In this document: piece by piece, positions 1 through 11,250 of the stretch
How positions within the stretch are numbered: the first letter of the stretch is position 1
How the letters are laid out: each line of letters opens with the position of its first letter
Source of the DNA: Amborella trichopoda
Lineage: Eukaryota > Streptophyta > Magnoliopsida > Amborellales > Amborellaceae
Direction: 5' to 3'
NCBI RefSeq assembly: GCF_000471905.2
Contig: NW_006495813.1
Coordinates: 378,930-442,929, forward strand
Length of the DNA stretch: 64,000 nucleotides
Notes under the pieces: generated by a model
Database searches by the model: none
What the model was told of the DNA's origin: nothing
What the model saw: only the letters and a program-made list of their open reading frames with translations
Made by a program: the position numbers and the translations under genes

Positions 1-273
1 TATTAATTTATAAAGTTCAAAGTTTCAAAAATAATGTAGATTGATAGTTCTATGAAAACTTGAAAATCTAGAAAATTGACAGTCCAAAACTTTGTTACAA
101 AATACACTATTTCTAAAACTTGAAATCTATTGTTTTCTCATGTCCATGTTTTTTGATGTTGGGATGATCAATTTGAAGATATTTGAACATCAAAACAACC
201 TCTTCTAGTGAAATTTTTGAGATGGGCTCAAATTTGATTGTTTAGAGCCTTGGCTCTATATAAACTTTTCCCT
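1..273 (-). mobile_element. hAT-type MITE copy, cut by window edge
   Basis: Reverse-orientation member of the family described at 3118-3553. The terminal sequence AGGGAAAAGTTTATATAG (read on the minus strand) ends at 273. The internal blocks about a pentad of phrases (aligned 'tcaaattgatcatc', 'caagttttcatagatc') follow in the same order as in the other copies. The other end lies outside the window, so no target duplication can be tested. Non-coding. Confidence 0.75.
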
Positions 274-410
274 AAATAAAATAGTTTTTAAATTTCACTC
301 TCTATAGGCTTAAAAATATGTTGTCTCAAGAATGAAAAAGACCATCCAAATTTTGGAGGATGAGATCTAAGTACTCAAAATACATTTTTTTTTTTTTTGA
401 AAATAATCAC

Positions 411-645
411 CTAGCAATTATTGTGGTTCCCACAATTTCAGAAAAAGAAATAAAAATAAAAATAAATCTTAAGTAGGTGTTCTACCCGAAGGAGTAAGTA
501 AGTGTAATATATTGCTCCTATAGGAGTGCAATTATCTAGCAATTATTGTGGTTCCCACAATTTCAGGAAAAAAAAAAAATATCCCAAGTAGGTGTTCTAC
601 CCGAAGGAGTAAGTGTAATATATTGCTCCTATAGGAGTCCACGTG
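411..645. repeat. Direct tandem duplication, about 125 bp, two copies
   Basis: A unit beginning CTAGCAATTATTGTGGTTCC starts at 411 and again at 536. Both copies continue through 'taggtgttctacccgaagg' and 'attgctcctataggagt'. They differ by small indels, including A-run length and an extra 'taag'. Similar 'gaaggagtaa / gggagtat' phrases recur near 23310, 30250 and 39300-39650, so the unit belongs to a dispersed repeat rather than a gene. Confidence 0.85.
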
Positions 646-712
646 GTCTAATGTACAATATTGCTTCCACGGGAGTATGGTATGCGTGCTCTTAGAGATT
701 CTGTTTCGAAAA

Positions 713-1112
713 AGTATACAATAAGATTATTTATCTTTATAAGGAGGTCACAATTAATCTCGACTATCTGGTGTGAAATTGGGTGGCTGTATGTATTCTA
801 TTGACAAATTAAAGATCGGAAGAAATTTTCTTGAACTTTGTGACACCAAACATATAAGGTTTCACATCGGATGGTTATAAGTAAGAGAAAGTATATAATG
901 AGACCATTTACTTTTTACACAAAGTGATTACAATTAACCTTGATCATTGGATGTCAAATCCAGTGGTTGCATTTATTTCATTAATCAAACTCAAAGTTCA
1001 AACGAAATTTTCTCGAATTTTGTTAGACATCTAAGCTATCAGATTTCACATCGAATGGTTGTAAGTAATTATGACCTCCTTGTATAATAAGTAAATGATC
1101 TCATTGTATATA
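713..1112. mobile_element. Two adjacent copies of a palindromic MITE (family P)
   Basis: A copy starting near 713 is truncated on its right and abuts a complete copy at about 890-1112. The complete copy begins AGTATATAATGAGACCATTT and ends with the inverse, AAATGATCTCATTGTATA, so it has terminal inverted repeats. Inside are 'ttgatcattggatgtcaaat' and its imperfect inverse 'atttcacatcgaatggt'. Further copies sit at 9404-9636 and 38126-38335. No coding capacity. Confidence 0.75.
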
Positions 1113-1129
1113 ATCCCTATAAATAATGA

Positions 1130-2915
1130 TATCCTTGTACCAAAGGTAAATATTCTTATTGTATACAATACTTTAAAGTTCTTGTGATTAGTTTAAGATA
1201 ATCTAATGTATAATATGACGTGAGCATCCTTCTGCCTGGCATTGTTGAAGAAAGTTAGGAGGACTAATTCACTCTTAGGAGTGCGCCATCTCCTGTTACG
1301 TATCCTTTCGTTTTTGAGTTGTTTAATGAGTTAAACCCATAGTTAGCAAGTCAAAAATATCCGCAGACAAAAACATCCGCAATAAATCAATTTTATTTTA
1401 GAAGTCGTAAAAAAAAATCGTATAAAAAATATGGATCGCCAAAAAATATGGTAAGCTATAGAATCGTGAATATTTCGGATTTGATTAAAAGCAATGTAGT
1501 GAAAAAATCTAGGATTTTGATTTGCAGCTATTGTATAGATATACTAAAGCCACTAAACAATAATTTTATAGATTTACTAGTGTTATTAGAATAATACTTA
1601 GCAATGTTTTGTTAAAACTTTAAATAAATCCAACAACAATGCTTATTTTGTTGTCACATCACAAAACATATCGTCCATCTATTGCGAGCACAAAATGAAA
1701 TAACAACAACAATACTAAACACAAGAACTAATTAGTAAATAACAAGAACTGTTAACCAATGTATATGATTATTTCTCAAAAAAAAGGGCCCTTAATTTAG
1801 GATTGCTGCTAATTAAAAAAAGTAAAAACATAAAGACCCAAATATGTAAAATAGGGGTTCATTGAAAATGCTATGCTGAATAAACCCATAAATTACAATA
1901 AAAATAAAATAAATATGAAATTAATCAAACTTCTTTATACGTACAAAAAAAAACAAAATGCTCAAGAAAATTTGAATCTCTCATTGAATAGCTACCTAAA
2001 TATTTAGTATCATTAAATCTCTCGCTTGCTCTTTACAAGGACGCTATGGGTTTAAAGAAAAAAAAAAAGATTTTTCTTTGGGTTTCTCTTCTTCTAATTT
2101 TGCCTATTATTTTAAGATATCCTATTGTTTTAATTTTTTTTTTTTGAGGAATATATTGCTTGTATTTTTGGTACATTTTTTTTAAGATAACTCATTGGTG
2201 AAATTTTTGATGGATTCTTTTTGTTAAATCAATAATCTTATTTTACTTCCATTGTTAAGATATTTATCTTTAAATTAAAATTCAATCATATTAAGTTAAT
2301 GAAGAAATAAAGTTATAGGGAAGAAGTTATTTTGAATTTTTTTTTGAAAAAAGATAAAATACAGATTTAAATCAGTTCCATTAAAAATTGGTGATGTTTT
2401 TAAAGATGTTTTGAAAAAATCGAAGTTCTAAATGTATTTCAAATAATTGGAAAATTTTGAAAAAATTGTGTTTTAATCGGAGACTTGCTGACTATGGTTA
2501 AACCATATGGGAAGTGTTTGTTGCGTCAGGGCACGTATGCATCCTTTGAGCATCAAACGTCCATCTCGAAGATGGACGCACAGTAGGGGACCCAACAAAA
2601 AATTTGAAACCAACCATCCGAAGTTTTCTTAAATATTATTTTTAAATTTCCTGATTTATTTGTTTATTCATATTAGTGATCCCCATGAAAGAGATTATAT
2701 ATCCCTAAAAATTTGTCAAAATCTCTTTCTTTTGAATAGACTATAAGGGCATGTTTGATTGGTGCGTAAATATTTACACAAAAAAAATATTTACACTTGT
2801 AAACCCTTCGCATGAAAATATTTTTCTAACTTTCTTTTTAGTTTTAACATATTTAAAAAGCACTGTGTAATAAATAATATATGTTGGGTAACTTGGTATT
2901 TAAATATATCTTGTA
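1130..2915. other. AT-rich intergenic DNA without recognised features
   Basis: Long A and T runs and no open frame worth naming on either strand. I see no RNA gene and no clear terminal repeats. A few phrases could be very old transposon remains, but nothing can be assigned. Confidence 0.6.
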
Positions 2916-2920
2916 AATAC

Positions 2921-2964
2921 GTAAGAAATAAATAAATAAATAAATAAGTAAATAAGTAAATAAG

Positions 2965-3009
<45 letters not shown>

Positions 3010-3098
3010 AAATAATTAAATAATTAAATAATTAAATAATTAAATAATTAAATAAATAAATAAATAATAAATAATAAATAAATAAATAAATAAATAGA
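2921..3098. repeat. Compound AAAT / AAATT microsatellite
   Basis: About 180 bp made of runs of AAAT with interspersed AAGT units, then a block of repeated AATTA, then AAAT again. The change of unit inside one tract suggests point mutations that were later spread by slippage. Confidence 0.95.
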
Positions 3099-3117
3099 AT
3101 TATATTATATTACTTAA

Positions 3118-3553
3118 AGGAAAAAGTTTATATGGACCCTGAGGTTCTCAACAATCAAATTAGAGCCCACGTTAAAACTTTTACTAGAAGAAATTGTTTT
3201 TGATGTTCAAATATCCTCAAATTGATTATCTCGACATCAAGTTACGTTTTTGATGTCCAAATATCCTCAAATTGATTATCTCGACATCAAGTTACATGGA
3301 CATGAGGAAAAATAGATTTCAAGTTTTGAAAATAGTGCATCTTGTAATGCATTTTTGGACAGTCAATTTTCAAGTTTTCATAGATATGTTGGATCTACAC
3401 TATTTTTTAAGCTTTAAATTTTATAATTAAAGATGAAAATATAATTTAAGGCTACACATAGATTTCTAGTATCGAAACCACATTTCTCGACACTATTTGA
3501 AGATGCATTTTACTTAGATTGTTTGGAGCCTGGGCTCTATACAAATTGCACCC
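3118..3553 (+). mobile_element. hAT-type MITE with perfect 8-bp target duplication
   Basis: The element starts AGGAAAAAGTTTATAT and ends TATACAAATTGCACCC, whose reverse complement resembles the start. TTACTTAA flanks it at 3110-3117 and again at 3554-3561, a perfect 8-bp duplication as made by hAT transposases. It contains an internal 55-60 bp direct duplication around 'gatgtccaaatatcctcaaa'. It has no coding sequence and must have been moved in trans. Confidence 0.88.
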
Positions 3554-3586
3554 TTACTTAAGTATTATATTATATATAATATAATA

Positions 3587-3966
3587 AGGAAAAAGTTTAT
3601 ATAAGTGCGACGCTCTAATGATAAAATTCGGGCGCACCTAAAAAGTTTCATTGGAAGAGGTCATTGTGATGCCCAAATATCCTCAAATTGATCATCTCGA
3701 CCTCAAGATGCATGGACATGAGAAAAAAATGGATTTCATGTTTTGACAATAGTTCATCTTGGAATTCATTTTTGGACCGTCAAATTTCAAGATTTTCATA
3801 GACTTGCTCGATCTGCACTATTTTTGAAACTTTAATTTTTATAATTCGAGATGAAAATATATTTTAAGGCAATCACAACGAATTCTAGTATTAAAATCAC
3901 ATTTCTCAACGCTATTTGAAGGTGCGCTTTACTTTGATTTTCTAGAGCACTATACAAACCGCACCC
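3587..3966 (+). mobile_element. hAT-type MITE, second copy, perfect 8-bp target duplication
   Basis: Same ends as the 3118 copy (AGGAAAAAGTTTATAT and ACAAACCGCACCC). The 8-bp flank ATATAATA is present at 3579-3586 and 3967-3974. It lies only 33 bp after the first copy in the same orientation, but the two different target duplications show independent insertions. Confidence 0.88.
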
Positions 3967-4426
3967 ATATAATAAATATAATATAGAATATAATATATAA
4001 ATATATAATATATATTATAAATAATAAAAATATTTGTTATATATTATATTTATAAATAATAATCCTACTTATTATTATAAGTAGTGTGCTCCATGTAGGT
4101 GATGATGTCATACCTCTCCCATTGACAAAACATATTCTTATTAAAAAAATGCTACATATACAAAGCAAGAGAATAAAAAAGTCCAAAATTTGTTGAATAC
4201 AATGATAAATTATTCTATAGTGTGAGTACCATAGCATAACCCATAATAATATTACTTATTATATATTATTTTATAAATATATAATAATATATATTGTAAA
4301 ATAAAATATTGTGACTTATTATATTTATTTATAAAGAATATATATACAATATACTATTATTATATATTTATATTATATTATACATGTTATATATTTTACA
4401 TTTATATGTTTATATAATGGAAAGAG

Positions 4427-4550
4427 TTTTATATAAGGATGCTACCTTGTAATGTAGAACTACGGATGGCCCTAAAAAATCCATCGGAAAAGGTAGTTTT
4501 AATGTTGAAAAACCTTTTGATTGATCATCTCGACATCGAGATGGATGACT
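4427..4550 (+). mobile_element. hAT-type MITE fragment running into the assembly gap
   Basis: Starts GGAAAGAGTTTTATATAAGG and continues with 'aatgtagaactacggatg', the subfamily also seen at 45391/52710 and 36929. The right end is lost in the run of N. This copy is useful because it shows the uninterrupted order of the sequence that a LINE splits at 45419. Confidence 0.7.
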
Positions 4551-4696
4551 NNNNNNNNNNNNNNNNNNNNNNNNNNNNNNNNNNNNNNNNNNNNNNNNNN
4601 NNNNNNNNNNNNNNNNNNNNNNNNNNNNNNNNNNNNNNNNNNNNNNNNNNNNNNNNNNNNNNNNNNNNNNNNNNNNNNNNNNNNNNNNNNNNNNNN
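4551..4696. other. Assembly gap (146 N) next to an (AT)n tract
   Basis: The run of N is directly followed by a dinucleotide AT tract (4697-4720) and strongly AT-rich DNA to 4860. The gap is therefore probably a collapsed or unresolved AT microsatellite. Any reading frame spanning it is meaningless. Confidence 0.95.
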
Positions 4697-5089
4697 ATAT
4701 ATATATATATATATATATATGGCATATATAATATATTTCTATATTGTATTCTAATATTATATAATATTATATGTATTATTTAATTTTATATTAAAATATA
4801 ATTTATCTATTGAATATATAATTTATTTAAATAAAATATCATATACTATATATTATATTGTAAATAGTGAAAAGTGGGTCTGCGTGTGAAAATAAAAACA
4901 CATGGAATGTTTCCTCATAGGTAAGGTTTTGTTTTATTATGATAAACCCTTTCATAGTAAAATATTTTATCATACGATTTATTTGCATATGCGTTACGTA
5001 CCAAACAATCGTATGAAATGCAATTTATACGTGTAAATATTTTCTGAAAAGTATTTACGCAAGAACCAAACATGCAGTAAAGAAAAAAG

Positions 5090-5880
5090 TTTTTCTCGTC
5101 CTTGGGTACTAAATTACAGAGAATCTCCGTAGCAGCAGTGCTATGGAATCCGTGGAATGAACGAACTTCGAAGGTCGGAGCCGTGATCTCCCCACTTTCC
5201 TAGTAGCCATTCAGCGGTCTATTATGAGATGGGCTTTACTCCTTTCTACCTGTTAATGTCATTCTCAAGGAGTTCTTTGCCCATTTCAAGAATGTTTTCA
5301 AATCTTCTTGATCATTGAGATTTGTATGGAAGCCTCCACCTGAGGATTGGGTTAAGCTTAATTTTGATCGCAGTGTCAGGGTTTGATTGCTGGCTATGGG
5401 GGCATTTTTTGTGATCACTTGGGGACCACGATCTGAACTGTCTCATGTCGTCTTCATTCCTGTGAAATTAATGAGACCCGGCTTTGGGCCTTAAAGATGG
5501 GTATTCTACATCTTGATTACCCCCAGAGTGGTTATTAAAGGCGATTCGATTAATGTTATAAATTTGTGCCAGATCTCTGATTCCACCCCATGGCGTCTCA
5601 GTGGCCTCATGAATGAAGTCTTACTCTCTTTGAGAATTTTTCAAGTCCAGTTCATCCATGTTGTCAGAGGCGTCAATTCCGATGCTGACTCCTCAGCAAA
5701 ATCGATGACTTCTAGTGCTCGCTGGTGTTGTCGCTCTCTTTCTTTTCTTTTCTTTCCTCTTTTCCTTCTTCCTTTGTGGTTTTGTTTTGCTGGTTGTATT
5801 TTCTTTCATTATCTCAATAAAGCTCCCACTTACTTAAAAAAACAAGGAAAAAAAAAAAAGAAAAGAAAAAAAAAGAAGTA
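5090..5880 (+). pseudogene. 5'-truncated LINE: RNase H tail, poly(A)
   Basis: Three frames together read as the C-terminal RNase H-like (RVT_3) domain of plant L1-type LINEs: 'PEDWVKLNFDRSV' near 5340, 'VVIKGDSINVINL' near 5525 and 'VVRGVNSDADSSAKSM' near 5665. The expected acidic positions (D in the first two motifs, AD in the last) are visible. Frameshifts and stops break the frame around 5385 and 5510. An AATAAA signal at about 5815 and an A-rich tail to 5878 mark the 3' end. This is a dead-on-arrival retrocopy typical of 5'-truncated LINE insertions. Target duplications were not found with certainty because the flanks are A-rich. Confidence 0.75.
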
Positions 5881-6337
5881 AGTTTTGATGATTCGCATCT
5901 ACTCTGGCCATGGGGGTATATGACGCAAAACACGTCGGCACCTGCTGATGCAACACTTATAATTTTTGAATAGTATTTGTATTTATTTAATTTTTTATCT
6001 CTATTTAGGGTTCCTCAAAATTTTTGATAAAATCCTTCTCTTTATACAAGTATTATGTTAAATTATTTTTGGTTTTCTTTTCTTATTCTCTATTAGCTAA
6101 GTTTTTGTTAATTTTTGAAGAATATTAGTATTATTTATTTATGTATCCATTTAGGGCTTACCTGAATAATTTTAAAAAATATGAAAATTTTATTAAATAT
6201 TTTGTTGATTGTTTTTTTGTTAAGTAGTTTTTAAATTTTATTGCTCTTGTATGGTTGCTACATCATGGAGTTCAGATTTTATTGTTCTTTTTCTTTTATA
6301 TACTTTTATTTATTGCATTCTACATTGACATTATTGT
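5881..6337. other. AT-rich spacer, nothing recognised
   Basis: T-rich sequence with no long frame and no terminal repeats. It separates the LINE remnant from the duplicated segment beginning near 6338. Confidence 0.5.
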
Positions 6338-7330
6338 GTGACACTCAGACAAGAACCAAGTACTTGATTCACACCTTTTCCGATTGTTTAATCAAAATTT
6401 ACAACATATTCATCAATTGTTTTCACAAACTTCATTTGGGTTTTAGAAACTTTTATTTTTTTTCAAATATTTGTCCAGCTTGGTAAGGCCTAACCAATAG
6501 AACTGGTCTGAGTCGACTGCTTCACAACATCAACTGGGACCTGCGGGTGATTGTTTTGGCTACCCAATCCGGATTCTTGTGGATTAAAAAAAAAAGAAAA
6601 CAAAAAAAAAGCCACATATTGAACAATAAAAATAATGTTAATAAATTAACTAAGGGAATCAGGTCCCATGTCCGAGTCGGCAATACTTGATTAGAATCGC
6701 CCAGTTCTCTTAAAAAACAGGGCGATTGTATTCAAATTTGTTTGATTTCATGTACCGAGAGGGAATCGACCACGGAACCGCTGAATCAGATCGGTGGTTT
6801 TTCGAAACCCGAGACACATCTTCAAAATACTGTAAATCTATTTTCACATTAGCTTCATGAATTTGGAGCTCCAAAAACAAGACAGATTTAATGATCTTTG
6901 AGGAATTGAAAGGTACGGTGCAAAATTACTATTTTTAAGGCTCAAAATTCTTTTTTTTAGATTTATTATTGGAGGCCAAGATATATATATAAAAAAATAG
7001 TAAGTTTTTAAAGGAATGTTTAGACCTTTGTTTTTAAGCATGTTTTAGAGGGAACACCATGACATCCATCTTTGGGACGGATAGTTTTTGCCTTGGGGAA
7101 CGCAAATGTAAGAATGTGCCTCCTGATGCATTTAAAATTTTCCAAAATTAAAAACTGTGGCAACCAAAAAGAAAAGTTTTTAGGGAGTTGGCCGACCCAT
7201 GATTTGCCCTTAGTTTTCTAAGGCTTGATGGTCTGGAGTTAATCTCAAATCTATTCCTGTATAACTTAGAACTCTAAAAATACCACAAGTTTCGTTAACA
7301 CTGAAGAGTTGAATCGGATAATGAAAAAAA
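6338..7330. repeat. Dispersed duplicated segment, copy A (about 1 kb)
   Basis: Matches 59013-59702 and 63764-63958 in order and orientation. Shared phrases include 'ttggtaaggcctaaccaata', 'gtctgagtcgactg', 'aacagggcgattgt' and 'gaggaattgaaaggtac', then 'tgatttgccc' and 'ttttctaaggctt'. Copy B is split by about 4 kb of foreign DNA between the two blocks. No coding sequence is apparent. It may be part of an old long element (LTR or untranslated region) or a segmental duplication. Confidence 0.8.
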
Positions 7331-7559
7331 GAAAAAAGGAAAAGAATAAAAGAATGACACAAGTTTTAAGTTTTTTCTCTTTCTTAAGTGGAAAATGCTT
7401 CAATAGGGCTGTAACTCTATCAAAATAAGTAAAGTGTCACCTCAAAACTATAGAAAAATGATACTTCGATGTTGAAAAACCTTCAAATCAATCATCTTGA
7501 TTGTAAAAAAAAAAAAAAAAAAGAATTTAAGCCTCAAAATAATGTATATTATAACATGT

Positions 7560-8560
7560 TATCTTGATGGTGATAGAGTACCTCGAGATTTGATTTGGCG
7601 AGTGTTGAAAAAAGAAATAGTGTCCTATACTACATCGATTTGGTGAGAGATATGTATGATAGAGCGCTAACTAGTATATGAACAAATAGTGGAGATACAA
7701 GTGAGTTTTTGGAGATACAAGTGAGTTTTCAGTGACAATAGGTCTACATCGAGGGTCAGTATTGAGCCTCTATCTCTTTGCTTTAATTATGGATGACTTA
7801 ACTAGGTACTTATAGGATAAAGAACTGCGGTGTATGTTGTTCACAGATGACATAGTTTTGATCAATGAGACCCGAAACGGCGTCAATGCAAAGTTAAAAG
7901 TTTGGAGGGATCACCTAGAATTCAAAGGTTTTAAAATTAGTCAGACTAAGATAGATTATATGAAATGCAAGTTTGCTAATAATAGGAGTAGAGACGAGGA
8001 AGTAGTTAATATTGACGGCCAAAAAGTACAAAAACGATCGTACTTTTGATATCTTGGGTTGATAATCCAGGAAAATAGAGAGATTGAGAAAGCTATCACA
8101 CACAAAATTAGAGTTAGGTGAGCGAAATGGAAATGTGCAACTGAAATTTTATGTGATCACTGCATACCAATAAAACTGAAGGGCATGTTCTATAGGATAG
8201 CTGTGAGACTGGCTTTCCTCTATGGGGCGGAATGTTGGCAGACACAAAACAATATACCTATTGAATGAATATAGCGGAGATGAGGATGTTGAGATGGATG
8301 AGTGGCAAGACAAGAAGGAATAAAATTCTAAATGAATTAATTCGAGAGAATTTAGATATGACTTCAATAGGCGATAAGATGAGAGATAGCAGATTTAAGT
8401 GGCCTAGCTATATATGGCGCCAACCAAGTACAATACCTGTTAAGAGTTACGAATTAGTTCAAGTGGAAGTATTGAAAAGGATAAAGGTTAGACCTAAAAT
8501 GACGTGCTTAGAAGTAGTTCGAAAATATATGATGACTTATAGCTTCACTTGAGGGTAAGA
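7560..8560 (+). pseudogene. RTE-type LINE reverse transcriptase relic
   Basis: The decayed frame reads as the middle and C-terminal part of an RTE-clade reverse transcriptase: 'VPRDLIWRVLKK' (7585), 'GLHRGSVLSLYLFALIMDDL' (7745), then 'MLFTDDIVLINETRNGV' (7834), where the catalytic DD is kept although the usual A before it is T. Next come 'YMKCKF' and 'GMFYRIAVRLAFLYGAECW' (about 8185), and the C-terminal 'AEMRMLRWMSGKTRRNKI' (8272). In-frame stops occur at 7813 and 8047 and a frameshift near 8265. Endonuclease and the first reverse-transcriptase motifs are missing. The part lost here is roughly the part kept at 40270-41000. Confidence 0.85.
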
Positions 8561-9400
8561 CCTTTAATAAAGTAGAATGACTGACCAAAATTTGTGTAAC
8601 GGATTCCGATTAATTGGGAAAAAGATATAATGATGAGGATCTAAATAATCTATTTTCAAGTGTTCACAGTTCTGCAAGATCTGTACCATTTCTTTGGGCT
8701 ACAATTTTATAATTAATGGTGAAATTGATCTTAGAGCCATCATAAGTGTTTTTCCGATCAGGTCTCAAGTTGAGGCTTTACATTTTTTTGTAAGGCCTAG
8801 GCCTTATAGGACTTGCATCCTACTTAAATTCATGATGGTGGTGGATAACCACATAAGAGTTTTGGAAGGGTGGACTCGCCAAACTAGGTGGGTCCACCCC
8901 ACTATTCTTTCGCTTATCATAAACACGAGACTCCAACCATTTTATGCGTTTACTTAAGCAACATGCAAATTAAAACTAACTCGAAATCTAACAAATCATC
9001 ACATAAGCTTAAAAATTCTACTTGCAATTTTTCTAGATTTTTAATCAAAGATTAGGGAAGCGGCAATAGGTTGGAGAGGAGAGACCCACTAACTAGATGG
9101 CCTCCCATTCCAAACGTGGGTTGAAGTATACAAATGGAAAAAAGAAAAGAAAAAAAGTCATGCATTCTAAGGTAGGATAATGTATTTTGGTTTTGGGGGG
9201 AGGGACAAAGGAATGAGTCAAAAGACTTGGACCACCATCATTCTTGCTCCCGTCTACAGGAAGTCGAATGAAGTCCCTTTCCTAGAATTTAGGAAAAGAC
9301 GGTCACCACTTTCTTGTTTTTCTAGGTGATTAATTCCCAAGACAATTCTATTTCTTGCGAAAGGACTTTCTCAGATAGCACAAAAATATAATGCTTTCTC
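8561..9400. other. Intergenic DNA, no recognised feature
   Basis: Short frames only. No repeat ends, RNA gene or domain could be recognised between the RTE relic and the family P MITE. Confidence 0.5.
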
Positions 9401-9403
9401 AAA

Positions 9404-9636
9404 AGGGACTATTTACTATAAGATCATTTATCTTTGGTACAAAGATGTCACAATTGGTACTAGTCATTAGGCATTAAATTGGATAGCTTGTGGAGAATCA
9501 TAAAGTTTGAGATTTTTTTTTTTTAAAAGTTTGGGTCTAATGAATGACACATTCTCAACCTTTCAATTTAAAATTTAATGGACAAGAGTAATTGTGACCT
9601 CCTTGTATCAAAAGTAAATGGTCTCTTTGTATTATT
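9404..9636. mobile_element. Family P MITE copy
   Basis: Starts 'actataagatcatttatc', ends 'aagtaaatggtctctttgta', which are inverse to each other, with 'gtcacaattggtactagtca' just inside. Same family as 890-1112. It lies 25 bp left of the target duplication of the large Mutator-like element. Confidence 0.65.
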
Positions 9637-9670
9637 TCTTTTCTCAAAAAAGTAAATGTGAAAAATGATA

Positions 9671-9860
9671 GAGTTAATTACGTACGGATCTCATATAAGT
9701 GTATAAAATACAATTTAGTCTATTTATAGGCAAATATTACAACTAAGGTCGGTTTGACCCACTTTTTTTTGACTAAATTACCCCTTGGTCTGTGGATTTC
9801 ATCTCCATACCGCTTTTAATTTAATTTTTTTAATTTCCATTCATAGGACAGCATCAGACG
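9671..9860 (+). repeat. Left terminal inverted repeat of the Mutator-like element
   Basis: About 190 bp that align, inverted, to 22108-22297. The outer 110 bp (through 'ggtcggtttgac') are the best preserved. The inner part keeps 'attggggcac' and 'ttttaatttccattcatag' with more changes. Confidence 0.88.
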
Positions 9861-9880
9861 AGATTGGGGCACAACCCCAT

Positions 9881-10070
9881 TCAGTCCGAGGTTCGAATCC
9901 TCAGACTGCTTAAGTTACGTCCAGTTGCGATCCAAGGATCAAATCCTCGGACCTCTTAAGTTTAGTCGAGGGGCTCTGTATAAAATATCGGTTCGAGGAT
10001 ACTGGCCTTAGACCGCTAGTTGATAAAACTGTTTAAGTAAACTCGATCCGAGAATTGCATCCTCGGACTG
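9881..10070. repeat. Subterminal array of four CCGAGG/CCTCGG hairpins
   Basis: Four short imperfect palindromes of about 25 bp: at 9882-9906, 9929-9952, 9989-10015 and 10044-10068. Each has the form GTCCGAGG, a 7-9 base loop, CCTCGGAC. They sit directly inside the left inverted repeat. The same motif builds the central array at 16660-17365. Subterminal repeats in DNA transposons often bind transposase; that role here is inference. Confidence 0.8.
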
Positions 10071-10099
10071 CCCTGCAATCAACTATATAAATCAGCGAA

Positions 10100-10212
10100 C
10101 CCTTTTTTTTTTTCATATTGTCCTTCTTCAAATCATGCTCTCTCTCACGCTTATCTCTCTCAATCCTCTCTCTCTAATCTGATAAGCGGCGAAGCATCTG
10201 CTTGCAGTTTTC
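10100..10212 (+). other. CT-rich leader following a TATA-like stretch
   Basis: An 'aactatataaatcagcg' stretch at 10080-10098 is followed by pyrimidine-rich 'ctctctcacgcttatctc' sequence, a pattern common at plant 5' UTRs. It lies about 1.1 kb upstream of the transposase start and could be the transposase promoter and leader, with an intron before 11251. This is inference from composition only. Confidence 0.35.
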
Positions 10213-10213
10213 T

Positions 10214-10712
10214 GGCATTATTACTGGGGAAAAGTTCATATAGAGCTTAGGCTTTAAAAAATATAAATTAGAGCCTATCTCAAAAATTTAATTGGAAGGT
10301 AGGTTTCTGGCATTATTACTAGGGAAAAGTTCATATAGAGCCTAGGCTTTAAAAAATTCAAATTAGAGCTTATCTCAAAAATTTAATTGGAAGAAGTTAT
10401 TTTGATGTCCAAATATCATCAAATTGATCATCTCGACATCAAAATACATGGACACAAGAAAGAAATGGATTTCAATTTTCGGAAATAGTGCATCATGTAA
10501 CGCATGTTTTGACAGTCAATTTTCAAGATTTTCAAGTTTTTATAGATCTGCTTGATCTACACTACTTTTGAAGCTTTAAATTTTATAATTAATGATGAAA
10601 GTATATTTTAAGGCTATTACAAAAATTTTCATTATTGAAACCATATTTCTCGACACTATTTGAAGGTGGGGTCTAATTTGATTGGAGCCTCGGTTCTATA
10701 CAAACCACACCC
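10214..10712 (+). mobile_element. Nested hAT-type MITE with duplicated 5' end
   Basis: The complete copy spans 10321-10712. It starts AGGGAAAAGTTCATATAG and ends CAAACCACACCC, with flanks TTATTACT (10313-10320) and TTGTTACT (10713-10720), 7 of 8 identical. The first 75-80 bp of the element and about 17 bp of host flank ('tctggcattattact') are repeated at 10214-10300. A tandem duplication therefore happened after insertion into the Mutator-like element. Confidence 0.82.
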
Positions 10713-11250
10713 TTGTTACTGTGATTTCAGCAAGAATCTAAAATTAGGTAAGGTTTTTTTTTTTGTTTTTCTTACATGTTTTTACAATCTTGAATTGTTA
10801 GATTTGAATCTAAATCTTGGGTTTTTTTTTTTATCAAATGGGAAGTTGCATTTAGATGATTAGTGTTTCGTGAATGTATAGTTTCACCTCAAAAAAGAAA
10901 AAAAAACCACTAAAAATTCTTAAGGCACCTCAACTAAGTATTAAATTTCGGTTGCTTTATTAGGGTCAAAGTATTAAATTTCATTTGTTTACATATTAGG
11001 GTTTATTTATTTATTTTTGAAACATAGTCGAATATCAGAGGTTTGTGTGATATTTTTTCATTTAAACATGTATTTGAATTTTTAATTTAGTTATACAGAT
11101 TATTGTTTTGTATTCATACATGTAAATTGATTTTTATTGATTTAGTTATACAATGCAATTTATTGTTGTTGCACTGTATGTTGGTGTTAGGGTGTCTGTC
11201 ATCGAGCTACCTCACATTGACTCTACAATCCCTTCGTTTGAGTGGTAAGA

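Noticed and set aside
4439-4783. Open frames through the first run of N
   Set aside because: Most of the frame is unknown bases and the rest is MITE and AT repeat.
8694-8957. 87-codon open frame after the RTE relic
   Set aside because: No similarity to the RTE C terminus or to any family I know; short and isolated.
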